Shown: positions 26,291 to 34,775 of the stretch, one piece after another | How positions within the stretch are numbered: the stretch's first letter is position 1 | Layout of the letters: each line of letters opens with the position of its first letter | From: an uncultured Clostridia bacterium | Lineage (GTDB): Bacteria; Bacillota; Clostridia; Lutisporales; Lutisporaceae | Reading direction: 5' to 3' | Assembly: GCA_937976095.1 (NCBI GenBank) | Contig: CALJSV010000269.1 | Location: 1 to 36,469 of the forward strand | Length of the DNA stretch: 36,469 nt | Translations under genes and position numbers: made by a program | Notes under the pieces: model-generated | What the model was told of the DNA's origin: nothing | What the model saw: the letters and a program-made list of their open reading frames with translations, nothing else | The model's database searches: none

Positions 26291-26316
26291 GAGCGCGTTT
26301 AACGCGCCTTTTAACA
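26291..26316. terminator. Shared terminator between the small genes and rpmB
   Basis: GCGCGTT (26293-26299) pairs with AACGCGC (26301-26307) in a nearly continuous palindrome. CCTTTT follows on the plus strand; on the minus strand CTTTGTATTTTT follows. It separates two convergent units. Confidence 0.7.
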
Positions 26317-26321
26317 TGTTG

Positions 26322-26513
26322 TTAGACAGCTCTTTGAACCTTTCCGGATCTTAAGCATCTTGTGCAAACGTGTAATCTTTGTGGAGTTCCGTTTACAACT
26401 GCTCTTACTGTTCTAATATTAGGAAGCCATACTCTTCTGGACTTTCTATTAGAGTGACTAACCTTATTACCTGAAATCATGCCTTTTCCGCAAACCTCGC
26501 AATGTCTTGACAT
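26322..26513 (-). CDS. rpmB: 50S ribosomal protein L28
   Basis: 63-residue L28 of the zinc-ribbon (C+) type: Cys5 and Cys8 (HCEVCGKG) with Cys50 and Cys53 (HVCTRC), plus the RRVWLPNIRTVR core. It is oriented against its neighbours, as rpmB is in B. subtilis. ATG at 26513 is preceded by AAGGAGGTG (complement of 26521-26529). Confidence 0.96.
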   Translation of the reverse strand: MSRHCEVCGKGMISGNKVSHSNRKSRRVWLPNIRTVRAVVNGTPQRLHVCTRCLRSGKVQRAV

Positions 26514-26561
26514 ATGTTAACACCTCCTTCAGTAGCGTCCTTTCCATATAAAAACAATACT

Positions 26562-26590
26562 ATAATATCATAATGTAATATAATTGGCAA
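26562..26590 (-). promoter_or_regulatory. Promoter of rpmB
   Basis: On the minus strand, -35 TTGCCA (complement of 26585-26590), 17-base spacer, -10 TATTAT (complement of 26562-26567). The start would lie about 40 bases before the rpmB ATG. Confidence 0.6.
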
Positions 26591-26916
26591 CAGAATATTA
26601 TAGAAAACACATGCATTTCTTATTATAATTTGCGATTAATAACCATATTATTTATATTATTGATAAATTTGTTGAAGAAAAAGGGTATATAATATACAAT
26701 ATATATGAGGAAATACAATATTTCGCAAATTGAGCTTGCTATTTCATGACTTTGTGCCATAGCAAGCATGTACGAGTATTGATTTTTTCTTTTATCATGC
26801 TTTGGTAGGATATTTAATATATGCCAAAATGATGCTGTAGAAATGGAAGCGTTATCAGTTCACAGACTGTATATGCTTTCTGAAAAGCATAACATATAAG
26901 GTTGGGAGGAGAAATA
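26591..26916 (+). other. Intergenic region and structured leader of yloU
   Basis: About 325 AT-rich bases with no gene. It contains two hairpins: GCTTGCTAT (26734-26742) with ATAGCAAGC (26759-26767), and ATGCTTT (26873-26879) with AAAGCAT (26884-26890). The second is 16 bases before GGGAGGAG of yloU. No clear promoter or known riboswitch was recognised. Confidence 0.5.
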
Positions 26917-27267
26917 ATGTCAGCAAAAATTAAAACTCAATATGGTGAGATATTTATTTCTGACGATGTTATTGCAACTATTGCTGGACTTGCTACTACA
27001 GAATGCTATGGCTTGGTCGGCATGGCTGTTAAGAACACTAAAGACGGAATTGTAGAGCTCTTAAAAAGAGATAGTCTAAGCAAGGGTGTTAAGGTTACTG
27101 CAGAAGAAGATCAGATAATAGTTGATCTTTATATAATTGTGGAATTCGGAACGAAGATTTCTACAGTTGCAGACAATATTATAAGCAAGGTCAAATACAC
27201 TATGGAGACTATGACAGGACTAAAGGTTAAGAGTGTAAATATCAACGTGCAAGGCGTTAGAGTTTAG
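26917..27267 (+). CDS. yloU: Asp23/Gls24 family envelope stress protein
   Basis: 116-residue protein of the Asp23 (DUF322) family. It starts with KTQYGEIFISDDVIATIAG and has the family's GVKV and VDLYIIVEFG strands, with SVNINVQGVRV at the end. In staphylococci Asp23 is a membrane-associated cell-envelope stress protein; the role here is not established. ATG 26917 follows GGGAGGAG (26904-26911). It is paired with yloV, as is usual in Firmicutes, with 24 bases between them. Confidence 0.92.
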   Translation: MSAKIKTQYGEIFISDDVIATIAGLATTECYGLVGMAVKNTKDGIVELLKRDSLSKGVKVTAEEDQIIVDLYIIVEFGTKISTVADNIISKVKYTMETMTGLKVKSVNINVQGVRV

Positions 27268-27291
27268 CTCTATGTAAGGAGGTTTACAATT

Positions 27292-28935
27292 TTGTTGAGG
27301 CAGAACATAAACGGTACAACACTTAAAAATATGATAATATCAGGTGCAATTAACTTAGAAAATAATAAAAATATGGTAAACTCACTTAATGTATATCCGG
27401 TGCCTGACGGAGATACTGGCACAAATATGTCTCTTACAATGATTTCGGCTGTCAGAGAGATAAAGGACCTAAAATCCGATGACTATCATGCTGTTTTCGA
27501 AGCTGCAGCCAATGGGACACTTATGGGTGCAAGAGGAAATTCAGGTGTAATACTATCACAAATTTTCAGAGGCTTCTCAAGAGGCATAAAGGACTCAACA
27601 GAGCTTGACTGCACTGCGCTGGCTAAAGCCTTTATGGAGGGCTCAAACACAGCTTACAAGGCAATTATGAAGCCTACAGAGGGTACTATACTTACTGTTA
27701 TTCGTGAAACTGCAGAATATGCCGTAAAGATAGCAGAAGGCTGCTCAAGCATTTTAATGCTTTTAGAAGAAGCAATAGATAAGGCCAATGAAGTACTAAA
27801 CAGAACCCCAGAGATGCTTCCGGTCCTAAAAAGCGCAGGCGTGGTGGATGCGGGAGGTAGAGGTCTTATATGTATTTTTGAGGGTATGCATTACGCTTTG
27901 AAGACAGGTAATATCCTTGAAGCACAGACTATAGAGGAAGATATAGAACAACCGTCAGGAGCAGCACTGGTTCACACTGGTGAGATTGAGTTTGGTTATT
28001 GCACAGAGTTCTTTATAAAGGCTAATCATGTAGATATGAATGCACTTAAGCTTCAGTTTGATGCTATGGGTGATTCCCTTCTGGTAGTAGGCGATGAAAA
28101 GCTTGTAAAGATACATATTCATACAAATAACCCAGGAAGAGTCCTAGAAATAGCTATGGAGCAAGGGGAGCTTTCAAAAATTAAAATAGACAACATGAGA
28201 GAACAACACAGGGAGCTTTTGATAAGCGAGGAAGAAAAAACGGAGGCCCTTTTGGAGGAAGAAGTATCACAGGAATTTAAAAAGTATGCTGTAATAACAG
28301 TTGCAATGGGTGAGGGTATATCCAGCATATTTAAGGATATTGGTGCTGATATAGTTATTCAAGGTGGACAGACCATGAACCCGAGCACCGAGGATATGAT
28401 TAAGAGCATTAACAAGCTAAATGCAGAAAACATAATTATACTTCCAAACAACAGCAATATAATATTGGCTGCAAACCAGGCAAAAACCCTGACTGATAAA
28501 AATGTCATAGTTGCACCTACTAAGACTATCCCACAAGGTATAGCTGCACTTATGGCACTTGATACTGAAAAAACACCAGAGGAAAACATTAAGAAGCTTG
28601 AAAGAGCTATCTCAGGTGTTGCTACAGGGCTTGTGACCTATGCAGTAAGAAACTCCAATTACGACGGCATAAATATCGAAGAGGGAAATGTTCTTGGACT
28701 TATTGAAGGTAAGATAAAGAAGGTAGGAGAAGGTGTTCTTGAGGTAAGCAAGGGAGTTATAGCCGAGATGATAAATGAGGATTCTTCATTGGTATCCATT
28801 TATTATGGCAGCGAGCTGTCTGAGGAAGAAGCTCAAGAGCTTTATGATTATGTTGAGGAAACCTATCCTGACTGCGAAATAGATATGCATTATGGCGGAC
28901 AGCCATTATACTATTATATATTATCAGTAGAATAG
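27292..28935 (+). CDS. yloV: DAK2-domain protein, fatty acid kinase FakA-like
   Basis: 547-residue homologue of B. subtilis YloV and S. aureus FakA, which phosphorylates fatty acids bound to FakB (DegV-family) partners. The N-terminal DAK2/DhaL domain has NVYPVPDGDTGTNM for Mg-ATP binding and GARGNSGVILSQ; the middle and C-terminal DAK1-like regions include IHIHTNNPG and LPNNSNI. The start is TTG 27292 after AAGGAGG (27277-27283); the next codon, TTG 27295, is equally possible. No FakB is in the window. Confidence 0.92.
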   Translation: MLRQNINGTTLKNMIISGAINLENNKNMVNSLNVYPVPDGDTGTNMSLTMISAVREIKDLKSDDYHAVFEAAANGTLMGARGNSGVILSQIFRGFSRGIKDSTELDCTALAKAFMEGSNTAYKAIMKPTEGTILTVIRETAEYAVKIAEGCSSILMLLEEAIDKANEVLNRTPEMLPVLKSAGVVDAGGRGLICIFEGMHYALKTGNILEAQTIEEDIEQPSGAALVHTGEIEFGYCTEFFIKANHVDMNALKLQFDAMGDSLLVVGDEKLVKIHIHTNNPGRVLEIAMEQGELSKIKIDNMREQHRELLISEEEKTEALLEEEVSQEFKKYAVITVAMGEGISSIFKDIGADIVIQGGQTMNPSTEDMIKSINKLNAENIIILPNNSNIILAANQAKTLTDKNVIVAPTKTIPQGIAALMALDTEKTPEENIKKLERAISGVATGLVTYAVRNSNYDGINIEEGNVLGLIEGKIKKVGEGVLEVSKGVIAEMINEDSSLVSIYYGSELSEEEAQELYDYVEETYPDCEIDMHYGGQPLYYYILSVE

Positions 28936-28964
28936 CTCTGATAGAAGAGAAAGCTATGTTGTCA

Positions 28965-29020
28965 AAGCGTAAACCAAAAGGTCTACAGGCGTAAACCAAA
29001 AGGTTTACGCTTTATATTTT
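28965..29020 (+). terminator. Terminator with duplicated left arm after yloV
   Basis: GCGTAAACC (28989-28997), loop AAAA, GGTTTACGC (29002-29010), then T-rich TTTATATTTTTT. A second copy of the left arm, AAGCGTAAACC, lies at 28965-28975 and can also pair with the right arm. Confidence 0.8.
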
Positions 29021-29061
29021 TTATGCTATATATATTTATATAAAGTCATAAGAGGTGTAGT

Positions 29062-31125
29062 ATGGAGATTTTACATAAAGATGTGAAAAGTATAAAGGGT
29101 ATTGGAGAAGCTAAAGCTAAGCTGATGGCGAAGCTTGGCATTTATTTATTGGAGGATCTTTTGTACTTTTACCCAAGAGGATATAAGGATAAGAGTATTA
29201 TTACTGATATCGACAAGCTGCAAAATGAAGAAACCTATACAATAAGAGCAATAGTAGAAGGAAGACTGAAGGAAAGCAGGTCAAGAAACGGAATGCTGTT
29301 TACTAAATGCAGGGTTAAGGATTCTACAGGCTGTGCCAGCCTTGTATGGTTTAATAACAGATATATAAAAAACTCTCTTGTAAGTGATCTAGAGTACTTC
29401 TTTCATGGAAAAGTCAAGCGTGTAGGAAAGGAGATCGTTCTTGAGTCTCCTGAATTTGAACAGGCCTCAGCGGGTGGAAGCCTTAATCTCAATAGAATAG
29501 TACCTTACTATAGCCTAACTGAAGGACTCTCTCAAAAAGAGCTTAGAAAGGCAGTGAGATCGGTTATAGAGGCTATATATGAGAAGTCTGCTGATGTTTT
29601 TCCAGAAGAATTCAGAAAGCTCTATAGCCTTGCTGAAATCAATTTTTCTTTTAACAATATACACTTTCCCGAAAGCATATATAACCTTAAGCTAGCTGAA
29701 AGACGTTTTAAGTTTGAAGAGCTTTTTATGCTCCAGTCAGGACTTATCCATATTAAAAGAATGAACCATGAAAGCAAGAAGGGTATACGCTTTTTGAATT
29801 CTGATAAGGTTTATGATTTCATGAAGTCACTACCCTTTAGTCTGACTAATGCCCAGCAAAGGGTTATCGGTGAAATCTTTGAGGATATGGATAATGATAA
29901 TATTATGAACAGGCTGGTGCAAGGAGATGTAGGCTCCGGTAAAACAATCGTAGCCTTTCTTGCACTATATAAGTGCGTACTAAGCGGTTATCAAGGTATA
30001 ATGATGGCGCCTACCGAAATTCTGGCTGAACAGCACTACCTTTCCTTCTGCCAGCTTATGGGTCATACAGGACTCAGAGCTGGTATGCTTAAGGGAAGCA
30101 TGACAGCGAGACAAAAGCAGAAGGTATATGAACAAATAAAGTCAGGTGAGCTCGATGTGGTTATTGGAACTCATGCATTGATACAGGAAGGAGTTGAGTT
30201 TTGCAGGCTTGGACTCGCTATAACTGATGAGCAGCACAGGTTTGGTGTCAGACAGCGTGCTATGCTTTCGGCTAAGGGAGAAAATCCTGATATGCTGGTA
30301 ATGACAGCAACTCCAATACCGAGGACTCTTTCGCTTATACTGTATGGTGATCTTGATATTTCTGTAATTGATGAAATGCCTCCCGGAAGGAAAAAGGTAG
30401 ATACCTATTATATTGATTCAAGCAAAAAAGATAGAATGTTTAACTTTATCAAAAAGGAACTAGATGCGGGCAGGCAGGCTTATATTGTTTGTCCTCTTGT
30501 CGAAGAATCTGAAAAGCTGGAGCTTAGCTCTGCTGTAGAGTATAGAGCTTCTCTTCAAGAGAAGTATTTTAAGGATTATAAAGTAGGACTTCTTCACGGT
30601 AAGATGAAGGCCTCTGAAAAGAATGAGGTTATGGAAAGCTTTAGAGTAAATGAAGCTAAGATTATGGTAGCTACAACTGTTATAGAAGTTGGAGTAAATA
30701 TCCCTAATGCTACTATTATGGTAATTGAGAACGCAGAACGCTTTGGCCTTGCTCAGCTGCATCAGCTTCGTGGACGTGTCGGCAGAGGCTCAAGCCAATC
30801 CTACTGCATTTTGGTATCTGATGCTGACAACGAAGTAGCCCGAGAAAGACTGAGTTATATGACAAAAACAGAAAATGGCTTTGATATAGCAGAAAAGGAT
30901 CTTGTGCTTCGTGGCGGTGGAGAAATCTTAGGAAAGAGACAGCATGGACTGCCAGAGCTAAAGATAGCAGATATAGTGCAGGATGCGGAGCTTTTAAAGC
31001 TATCCAGAAAGGCAGTAGAATACCTGTATGACAACAATAAGCTGGAGGAACCGGAATATTCTAGAATGAAAAAGATTTTGGATCAGCGCTTCAGTCGAGT
31101 TTTAGAGGAGATAACTCTAAATTAA
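29062..31125 (+). CDS. recG: ATP-dependent DNA helicase RecG
   Basis: Branch-migrating helicase for fork reversal and recombination intermediates. 687 residues: N-terminal wedge/OB domain with KGIGEAKAKLMAKLGI and LLYFYPRGYKD, Walker A GDVGSGKT at 288-295, DEQH at 389-392, TATPIPRTL, and C-terminal LHQLRGRVGRG and LRGGGEILGKRQHG. The ATG follows AGAGGTG. It comes directly after yloV; the serine dehydratase genes sdaAB-sdaAA found between them in B. subtilis are absent. Confidence 0.96.
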   Translation: MEILHKDVKSIKGIGEAKAKLMAKLGIYLLEDLLYFYPRGYKDKSIITDIDKLQNEETYTIRAIVEGRLKESRSRNGMLFTKCRVKDSTGCASLVWFNNRYIKNSLVSDLEYFFHGKVKRVGKEIVLESPEFEQASAGGSLNLNRIVPYYSLTEGLSQKELRKAVRSVIEAIYEKSADVFPEEFRKLYSLAEINFSFNNIHFPESIYNLKLAERRFKFEELFMLQSGLIHIKRMNHESKKGIRFLNSDKVYDFMKSLPFSLTNAQQRVIGEIFEDMDNDNIMNRLVQGDVGSGKTIVAFLALYKCVLSGYQGIMMAPTEILAEQHYLSFCQLMGHTGLRAGMLKGSMTARQKQKVYEQIKSGELDVVIGTHALIQEGVEFCRLGLAITDEQHRFGVRQRAMLSAKGENPDMLVMTATPIPRTLSLILYGDLDISVIDEMPPGRKKVDTYYIDSSKKDRMFNFIKKELDAGRQAYIVCPLVEESEKLELSSAVEYRASLQEKYFKDYKVGLLHGKMKASEKNEVMESFRVNEAKIMVATTVIEVGVNIPNATIMVIENAERFGLAQLHQLRGRVGRGSSQSYCILVSDADNEVARERLSYMTKTENGFDIAEKDLVLRGGGEILGKRQHGLPELKIADIVQDAELLKLSRKAVEYLYDNNKLEEPEYSRMKKILDQRFSRVLEEITLN

Positions 31126-31254
31126 CTTAGCATTGGGACTTTTAATTGCACAGCCTGTGTTGGTTTTTTTGTCAGCAATGGCACAAATTACAACGTTTAA
31201 AAAATTCTATTAAAGGAAAATTAATATTACAAAATAAAACAGGAGGTGCTACAT

Positions 31255-31500
31255 ATGCAAAGAATAACTCAACAAACTTCAAACCAAAGTTCACAAAACA
31301 CTACACTTGTTCCTGAAGCTAAAGCAGCTTTAAGAAAATTCAGAGATCAAGTTGCTACAGAATTCGGCCTTGACTTTACTGGCTACAATGGAGAAAAGAC
31401 TTCATGGGAATGTGGTAAGGTTGGCGGAGAAATGGTTAGAAGAATGATTGAAACAGCTGAAAGAAGCATGTCTGGAACAACTACTACTACAAGAAGATAA
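31255..31500 (+). CDS. Alpha/beta-type small acid-soluble spore protein
   Basis: 81-residue DNA-binding spore core protein that protects DNA in the dormant spore. It has the Gln/Asn/Ser-rich N terminus, LVPEAKAALRKFRDQVATEFG with the germination protease site region at TEFG, and GGEMVRRMIETAE near the end. The region usually written TSRxNGxVGG reads TSWECGKVGG, with Trp51 and Cys53, unusual for this family. ATG 31255 follows AGGAGGTG (31241-31248). It should be expressed in the forespore under sigma-G, but I could not identify a convincing sigma-G promoter. Confidence 0.93.
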   Translation: MQRITQQTSNQSSQNTTLVPEAKAALRKFRDQVATEFGLDFTGYNGEKTSWECGKVGGEMVRRMIETAERSMSGTTTTTRR

Positions 31501-31521
31501 TTTTAAGGTTTTTTACTCTGT

Positions 31522-31556
31522 AGGCGGCTAATTGCTAAGGCAATTAGCCGCCTTTA
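31522..31556 (+). terminator. Terminator of the spore protein gene
   Basis: A 14-bp perfect GC-rich stem, AGGCGGCTAATTGC (31522-31535) with GCAATTAGCCGCCT (31540-31553), 4-base loop TAAG, followed by a short TTTAT. Confidence 0.85.
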
Positions 31557-31796
31557 TAGATTCAATCCCAAAAATAATACTGGTGCTTGCTGCGGCTACA
31601 ACAAGCACCAGTACGGGAGAGGAGAAATTGAAGGAAGAGCTCTATGGGGAAATATAGTTTTGAATAACTAATATCCCTAAACATAGGATGTTCAATTTGA
31701 ATATTTTTATACTCAACATTTAATATTTCAGTTTTAGATGGAAATCGACAAGAACCAATTAAATGATTGAAATGGCAAAAAAATTGTCAATAAATT
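31557..31796 (+). other. Gene-poor region with a second large hairpin
   Basis: No gene is evident. An 11-bp perfect stem, ACTGGTGCTTG (31579-31589) with CAAGCACCAGT (31602-31612), is followed not by Ts but by GAGAGGAG (31616-31623) and TTG 31628, which opens only nine codons (LKEELYGEI) before TAG 31655-31657. The rest to 31796 is AT-rich with nothing recognisable. Confidence 0.4.
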
Positions 31797-31825
31797 TTGT
31801 ATAAAACTAGTATTTGTGCTAAAAT
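31797..31825 (+). promoter_or_regulatory. Promoter of rsmD-coaD
   Basis: -35 TTGTAT (31797-31802), 17-base spacer, -10 TAAAAT (31820-31825) with an extended TG two bases before it. The start would be about 25 bases upstream of the rsmD TTG. Confidence 0.6.
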
Positions 31826-31854
31826 TATATTGATATAAAAAAGGAGGAGTCCAA

Positions 31855-32415
31855 TTGCGTGTAATTGCTGGAAAATATAGAGGTAGAAAGCTTGAAAACT
31901 TTGAGGGCATGGATATCAGACCAACCTCTGATAGAGTTAAGGAATCTCTTTTTAATATATTAGGACACAAGCTTATGGGATGCAGCTTTTTAGACCTTTT
32001 TGGTGGAACCGGAAGCATAGGCATAGAGGCAGTAAGCCGCGGTGCAGAAAAGGTAGTATTTGTTGATACTGGTGTTAAGAGTATCAAGGTGCTTAGGAGC
32101 AATCTTGAGAGCTTAAAAATAACTGAGAGAGTTGAAATATATAATACAGACTATGAGAATGCCCTTTCTAAAATGGGAAGCGCAAATAGTTTATTTGATT
32201 TTATATTTATTGATCCGCCATATAATAAGCAGATTGCACAAAACGCTCTGGGGATTATAAGTGACTTAGGTATTTTACACTCTGAGGGAATTATAGTAGT
32301 TGAGCATGATGTCTTGGATAGTATGCCTGATAGGGTGGGGATACTTGTAAAGGATAGAGAGAAGAAGTATGGTAGCACAATGCTTTCGATGTATATATAT
32401 GAAGACAATAAATAG
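31855..32415 (+). CDS. rsmD: 16S rRNA m2G966 methyltransferase
   Basis: SAM-dependent methylation of G966 in 16S rRNA (E. coli numbering). 186 residues with [12 protein letters not shown] and [15 protein letters not shown] at the N terminus, [20 protein letters not shown] for SAM binding, and the catalytic DPPY at 120-123. TTG 31855 follows AAGGAGGA (31840-31847). It pairs with coaD, as ylbH-coaD does in B. subtilis. Confidence 0.95.
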   Translation: MRVIAGKYRGRKLENFEGMDIRPTSDRVKESLFNILGHKLMGCSFLDLFGGTGSIGIEAVSRGAEKVVFVDTGVKSIKVLRSNLESLKITERVEIYNTDYENALSKMGSANSLFDFIFIDPPYNKQIAQNALGIISDLGILHSEGIIVVEHDVLDSMPDRVGILVKDREKKYGSTMLSMYIYEDNK

Positions 32416-32438
32416 TTCTTACAACAGGAGGTAATAAA

Positions 32439-32915
32439 TTGAGAATTGCAGTTTGTCCGGGTAGCTTTGATCCGGTTACAAGAGGACATTTGGATATTAT
32501 TGAGAGGGCTGCAGGTATGTTTGATAAGGTCATAGTTGCAGTACTTAATAACTCTGGTAAAAACTCATTGTTTACCATCGAGGAGAGGATTGAGCTACTT
32601 AAGAGTACCTGTGCACATATAGAAAATGTTGAGGTAGACACATTTCCACGGCTTTTGATTGATTATATGAAGCAGAAAAATGCAAGTGTAATAGTAAAAG
32701 GCTTAAGGGCTGTATCGGATTTTGAATATGAGATGCAAATGGCACTAATGAATAGAAAGCTTGCTCCAAGTATAGAAACGGTTTTTTTAATGACCAACAG
32801 CAGATATTCCTTCTTAAGCTCAAGCCTAGTAAGAGAAGTAGCCAGGCTTGGAGGGGATATAACTGGTATGGTTCCTGAATTAATACAAGAAGAAATATAT
32901 AAAAGATTTAGTTAG
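32439..32915 (+). CDS. coaD: Phosphopantetheine adenylyltransferase
   Basis: Adenylates 4'-phosphopantetheine to dephospho-CoA, the penultimate CoA step; coaBC earlier in the window catalyses the preceding ones. 158 residues, with the nucleotidyltransferase motif [11 protein letters not shown] (His17), [12 protein letters not shown] and a C-terminal SSSLVREVA in place of the usual ISSTxVRE. The start is TTG 32439 after AGGAGGT (32426-32432), 23 bases after rsmD. Confidence 0.95.
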   Translation: MRIAVCPGSFDPVTRGHLDIIERAAGMFDKVIVAVLNNSGKNSLFTIEERIELLKSTCAHIENVEVDTFPRLLIDYMKQKNASVIVKGLRAVSDFEYEMQMALMNRKLAPSIETVFLMTNSRYSFLSSSLVREVARLGGDITGMVPELIQEEIYKRFS

Positions 32916-32926
32916 GGGGAAAACAA

Positions 32927-33463
32927 ATGGATGTTATGTTATTGATTGATGCATTGGAAGATATACTGGATAAGTCAGCCGGTATACCGCTTTCAAATAA
33001 AGTAATTGTGCATAAGGAAGAGCTACTGGATATCATAAAAGAAATCAGGATGAAGATACCTGATGAAGTAAAGCAGGCACAATGGATCAAGGAAGAGAGA
33101 CAAAAAATCCTGATTGAAGCAAAGAAGGAAGCTGAGAGCATCAGGAAAGAATGTGAGGATAAGCTTCAAAGACTAAAGGATGAGAGACAAAGGATACTGG
33201 CAGAAGCAGAAAAGGAAGCTGAAATAATGCGTATGGAGGCAGACCAAAAGCTTCAAAGCCTTATTGATGAGAGTGAAATAACAAAAAAGGCTACAGAGCA
33301 AGCAAAAGAACTAATAACTGCTGCTCAGCAGGATGCCAAAAAAATCAGACTCGGCTCTAAGATATACGCAGATGATGTACTGGCTGACCTGGAGGATAGG
33401 GTATACAATGTAATGGAAACAATTCGAAACAACAGAGAAGAGTTAAAAAACAAAAAGAGCTAG
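32927..33463 (+). CDS. Coiled-coil protein with a 29-residue tandem repeat
   Basis: 178-residue soluble protein with no enzymatic motif. The N-terminal 50 residues (MDVMLLIDALEDILDKSAGIP) resemble short DivIVA/SepIVA-like starts seen in clostridial proteins at this locus, often loosely annotated as ATPase. Residues 50-150 are a charged coiled coil containing two tandem 29-residue units (56-84 and 85-113), both with ERQ(K/R)IL.EA.KEAE. The ATG follows GGGGGA. It lies 11 bases after coaD and is followed by a terminator. A scaffold or septum-related role is only a guess. Confidence 0.7.
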   Translation: MDVMLLIDALEDILDKSAGIPLSNKVIVHKEELLDIIKEIRMKIPDEVKQAQWIKEERQKILIEAKKEAESIRKECEDKLQRLKDERQRILAEAEKEAEIMRMEADQKLQSLIDESEITKKATEQAKELITAAQQDAKKIRLGSKIYADDVLADLEDRVYNVMETIRNNREELKNKKS

Positions 33464-33472
33464 GATATTGTT

Positions 33473-34699
33473 TTAGACAGTCAGTTTGGACTGTCTTTTG
33501 TTTTTTGACTTAAGGGGCTGCCAAGAAGCAATTAGCCCTATAAGCATAATAAAAGTAAGCATCATCCCCATGCTTATAAAAGAATTGTACATTGTATCAA
33601 GCCAATAGAAGCTGCTGTATGGAGCAGAAACAGACCTTCCTAAAACAGCATAGCTTTCTTGCATAAACTGAAGCTTAACAAAGCTTGCAGATAAAACAAA
33701 TGTTAAGAAAGAAGCTACAGCTCCCTGCAAAAGCTTCAAAAACAAATACAAGCCAAAGCTTAGATCAGTCTCAGAAATAATGCTGAGGACCTGTGCGTTT
33801 ACCGATAAGCCACCAAAGCCTATCATAAAGCTTACAAGAATGGCCTGAATGATTGCTGGAAGCTTGAGGGCTGCACATTCCTTTATACCGTTAGTCACTT
33901 CGAGCATACCGACTATTACGCAGGAGACCAGCTTTTGATCAAGTTTAACAAAAGGTATTATGCTTGAAATGATGTATGCTGCAGCATTTAATACTCCTGA
34001 AATCTTAAGTATAGCTGTAATAACTGAAAAGAAAATTATAAAGCCCCCTATCATCAGGATAAGATTAACACCGCTTTTTACGGCATCACCCATCAGTACA
34101 CCAAGACTCCTATTATCTCTCTTACGGTAGTCCAGCATATCTCTGAGTGGACTTATTCTGTATAAGCTGCCGCTACTGCTTTTATCCCTTTTGTAGAACC
34201 TCATTATAAAGCCCATGGCTATTGCAGAAAGATAGTGAGATACTGCAAGCAAAAAACCAATACTTGGGTTACCCAGTATTCCTGTGGCAACTGCTCCAAT
34301 AATAAACAAGGGACCTGAGGTGCTGCATAGACTTAGCATCCTCTGTCCTTCTGACTGACTGCATTTTTTGTTGAGTCTAAGGTCAGTGGTAATTTTTGAG
34401 CCTACAGGATAACCTGAAGATATACTCATAAAAAAAGCAAAGGAGGCTTCTCCAGGTACGTTGAAAACAGGCTTCATAATACCCTTGAACATTCCGCCAA
34501 GCAAGCTTACAACTCCCAGCCCTATAAGAATCTCAATACATATAAAAAAAGGCAGCAAAGCAGGACAAACTACATTTAACCATAGCTTGAGTCCATCTAG
34601 TGCTGCCTGATAGGCTTCACTTGGGTAAGCAATAATGCTTAGAACTATAAAGCAAAATATAACTGCCATTGTAATAGTAGAAAGGGTACTGCTTTTCAT
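33473..34699 (-). CDS. ylbJ: Sporulation integral membrane protein YlbJ
   Basis: 408-residue multi-pass membrane protein of the nucleoside-recognition (Gate) fold; in B. subtilis it is needed for spore cortex formation and is made in the mother cell. Features include several membrane segments, FFICIEILIGLGVV near the start, SSGYPVGSKI, GPLFIIGAVATG and ISFMIGFGGLSVNAQVLS-like segments near the end. ATG 34699 follows GAGGTG (complement of 34704-34709); TTG 34711 is in frame but would swallow that site. It is transcribed leftwards, opposite to coaD, with tmcAL upstream in the same direction. Confidence 0.92.
   Translation of the reverse strand: MKSSTLSTITMAVIFCFIVLSIIAYPSEAYQAALDGLKLWLNVVCPALLPFFICIEILIGLGVVSLLGGMFKGIMKPVFNVPGEASFAFFMSISSGYPVGSKITTDLRLNKKCSQSEGQRMLSLCSTSGPLFIIGAVATGILGNPSIGFLLAVSHYLSAIAMGFIMRFYKRDKSSSGSLYRISPLRDMLDYRKRDNRSLGVLMGDAVKSGVNLILMIGGFIIFFSVITAILKISGVLNAAAYIISSIIPFVKLDQKLVSCVIVGMLEVTNGIKECAALKLPAIIQAILVSFMIGFGGLSVNAQVLSIISETDLSFGLYLFLKLLQGAVASFLTFVLSASFVKLQFMQESYAVLGRSVSAPYSSFYWLDTMYNSFISMGMMLTFIMLIGLIASWQPLKSKNKRQSKLTV
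33475..33507 (+). terminator. Terminator of the rsmD-coaD-coiled-coil unit
   Basis: AGACAGTC (33475-33482) pairs with GACTGTCT (33489-33496), 6-base loop, followed by TTTGTTTTTT. It overlaps the 3' end of ylbJ on the other strand, whose stop is at 33473-33475. Confidence 0.8.
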
Positions 34700-34775
34700 T
34701 TCGCACCTCAAATATACGATATAGGGGGCTTTTTATAGCTGCCCGATATTATATATATATTAAGCTGCAGCAATA

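Noticed and set aside
31734-32102. 122-codon minus-strand open frame
   Set aside because: Mostly antisense to rsmD and covers its promoter; no ribosome binding site.
32291-32641. 116-codon minus-strand open frame across rsmD/coaD
   Set aside because: Antisense to two well-supported genes; no independent evidence.
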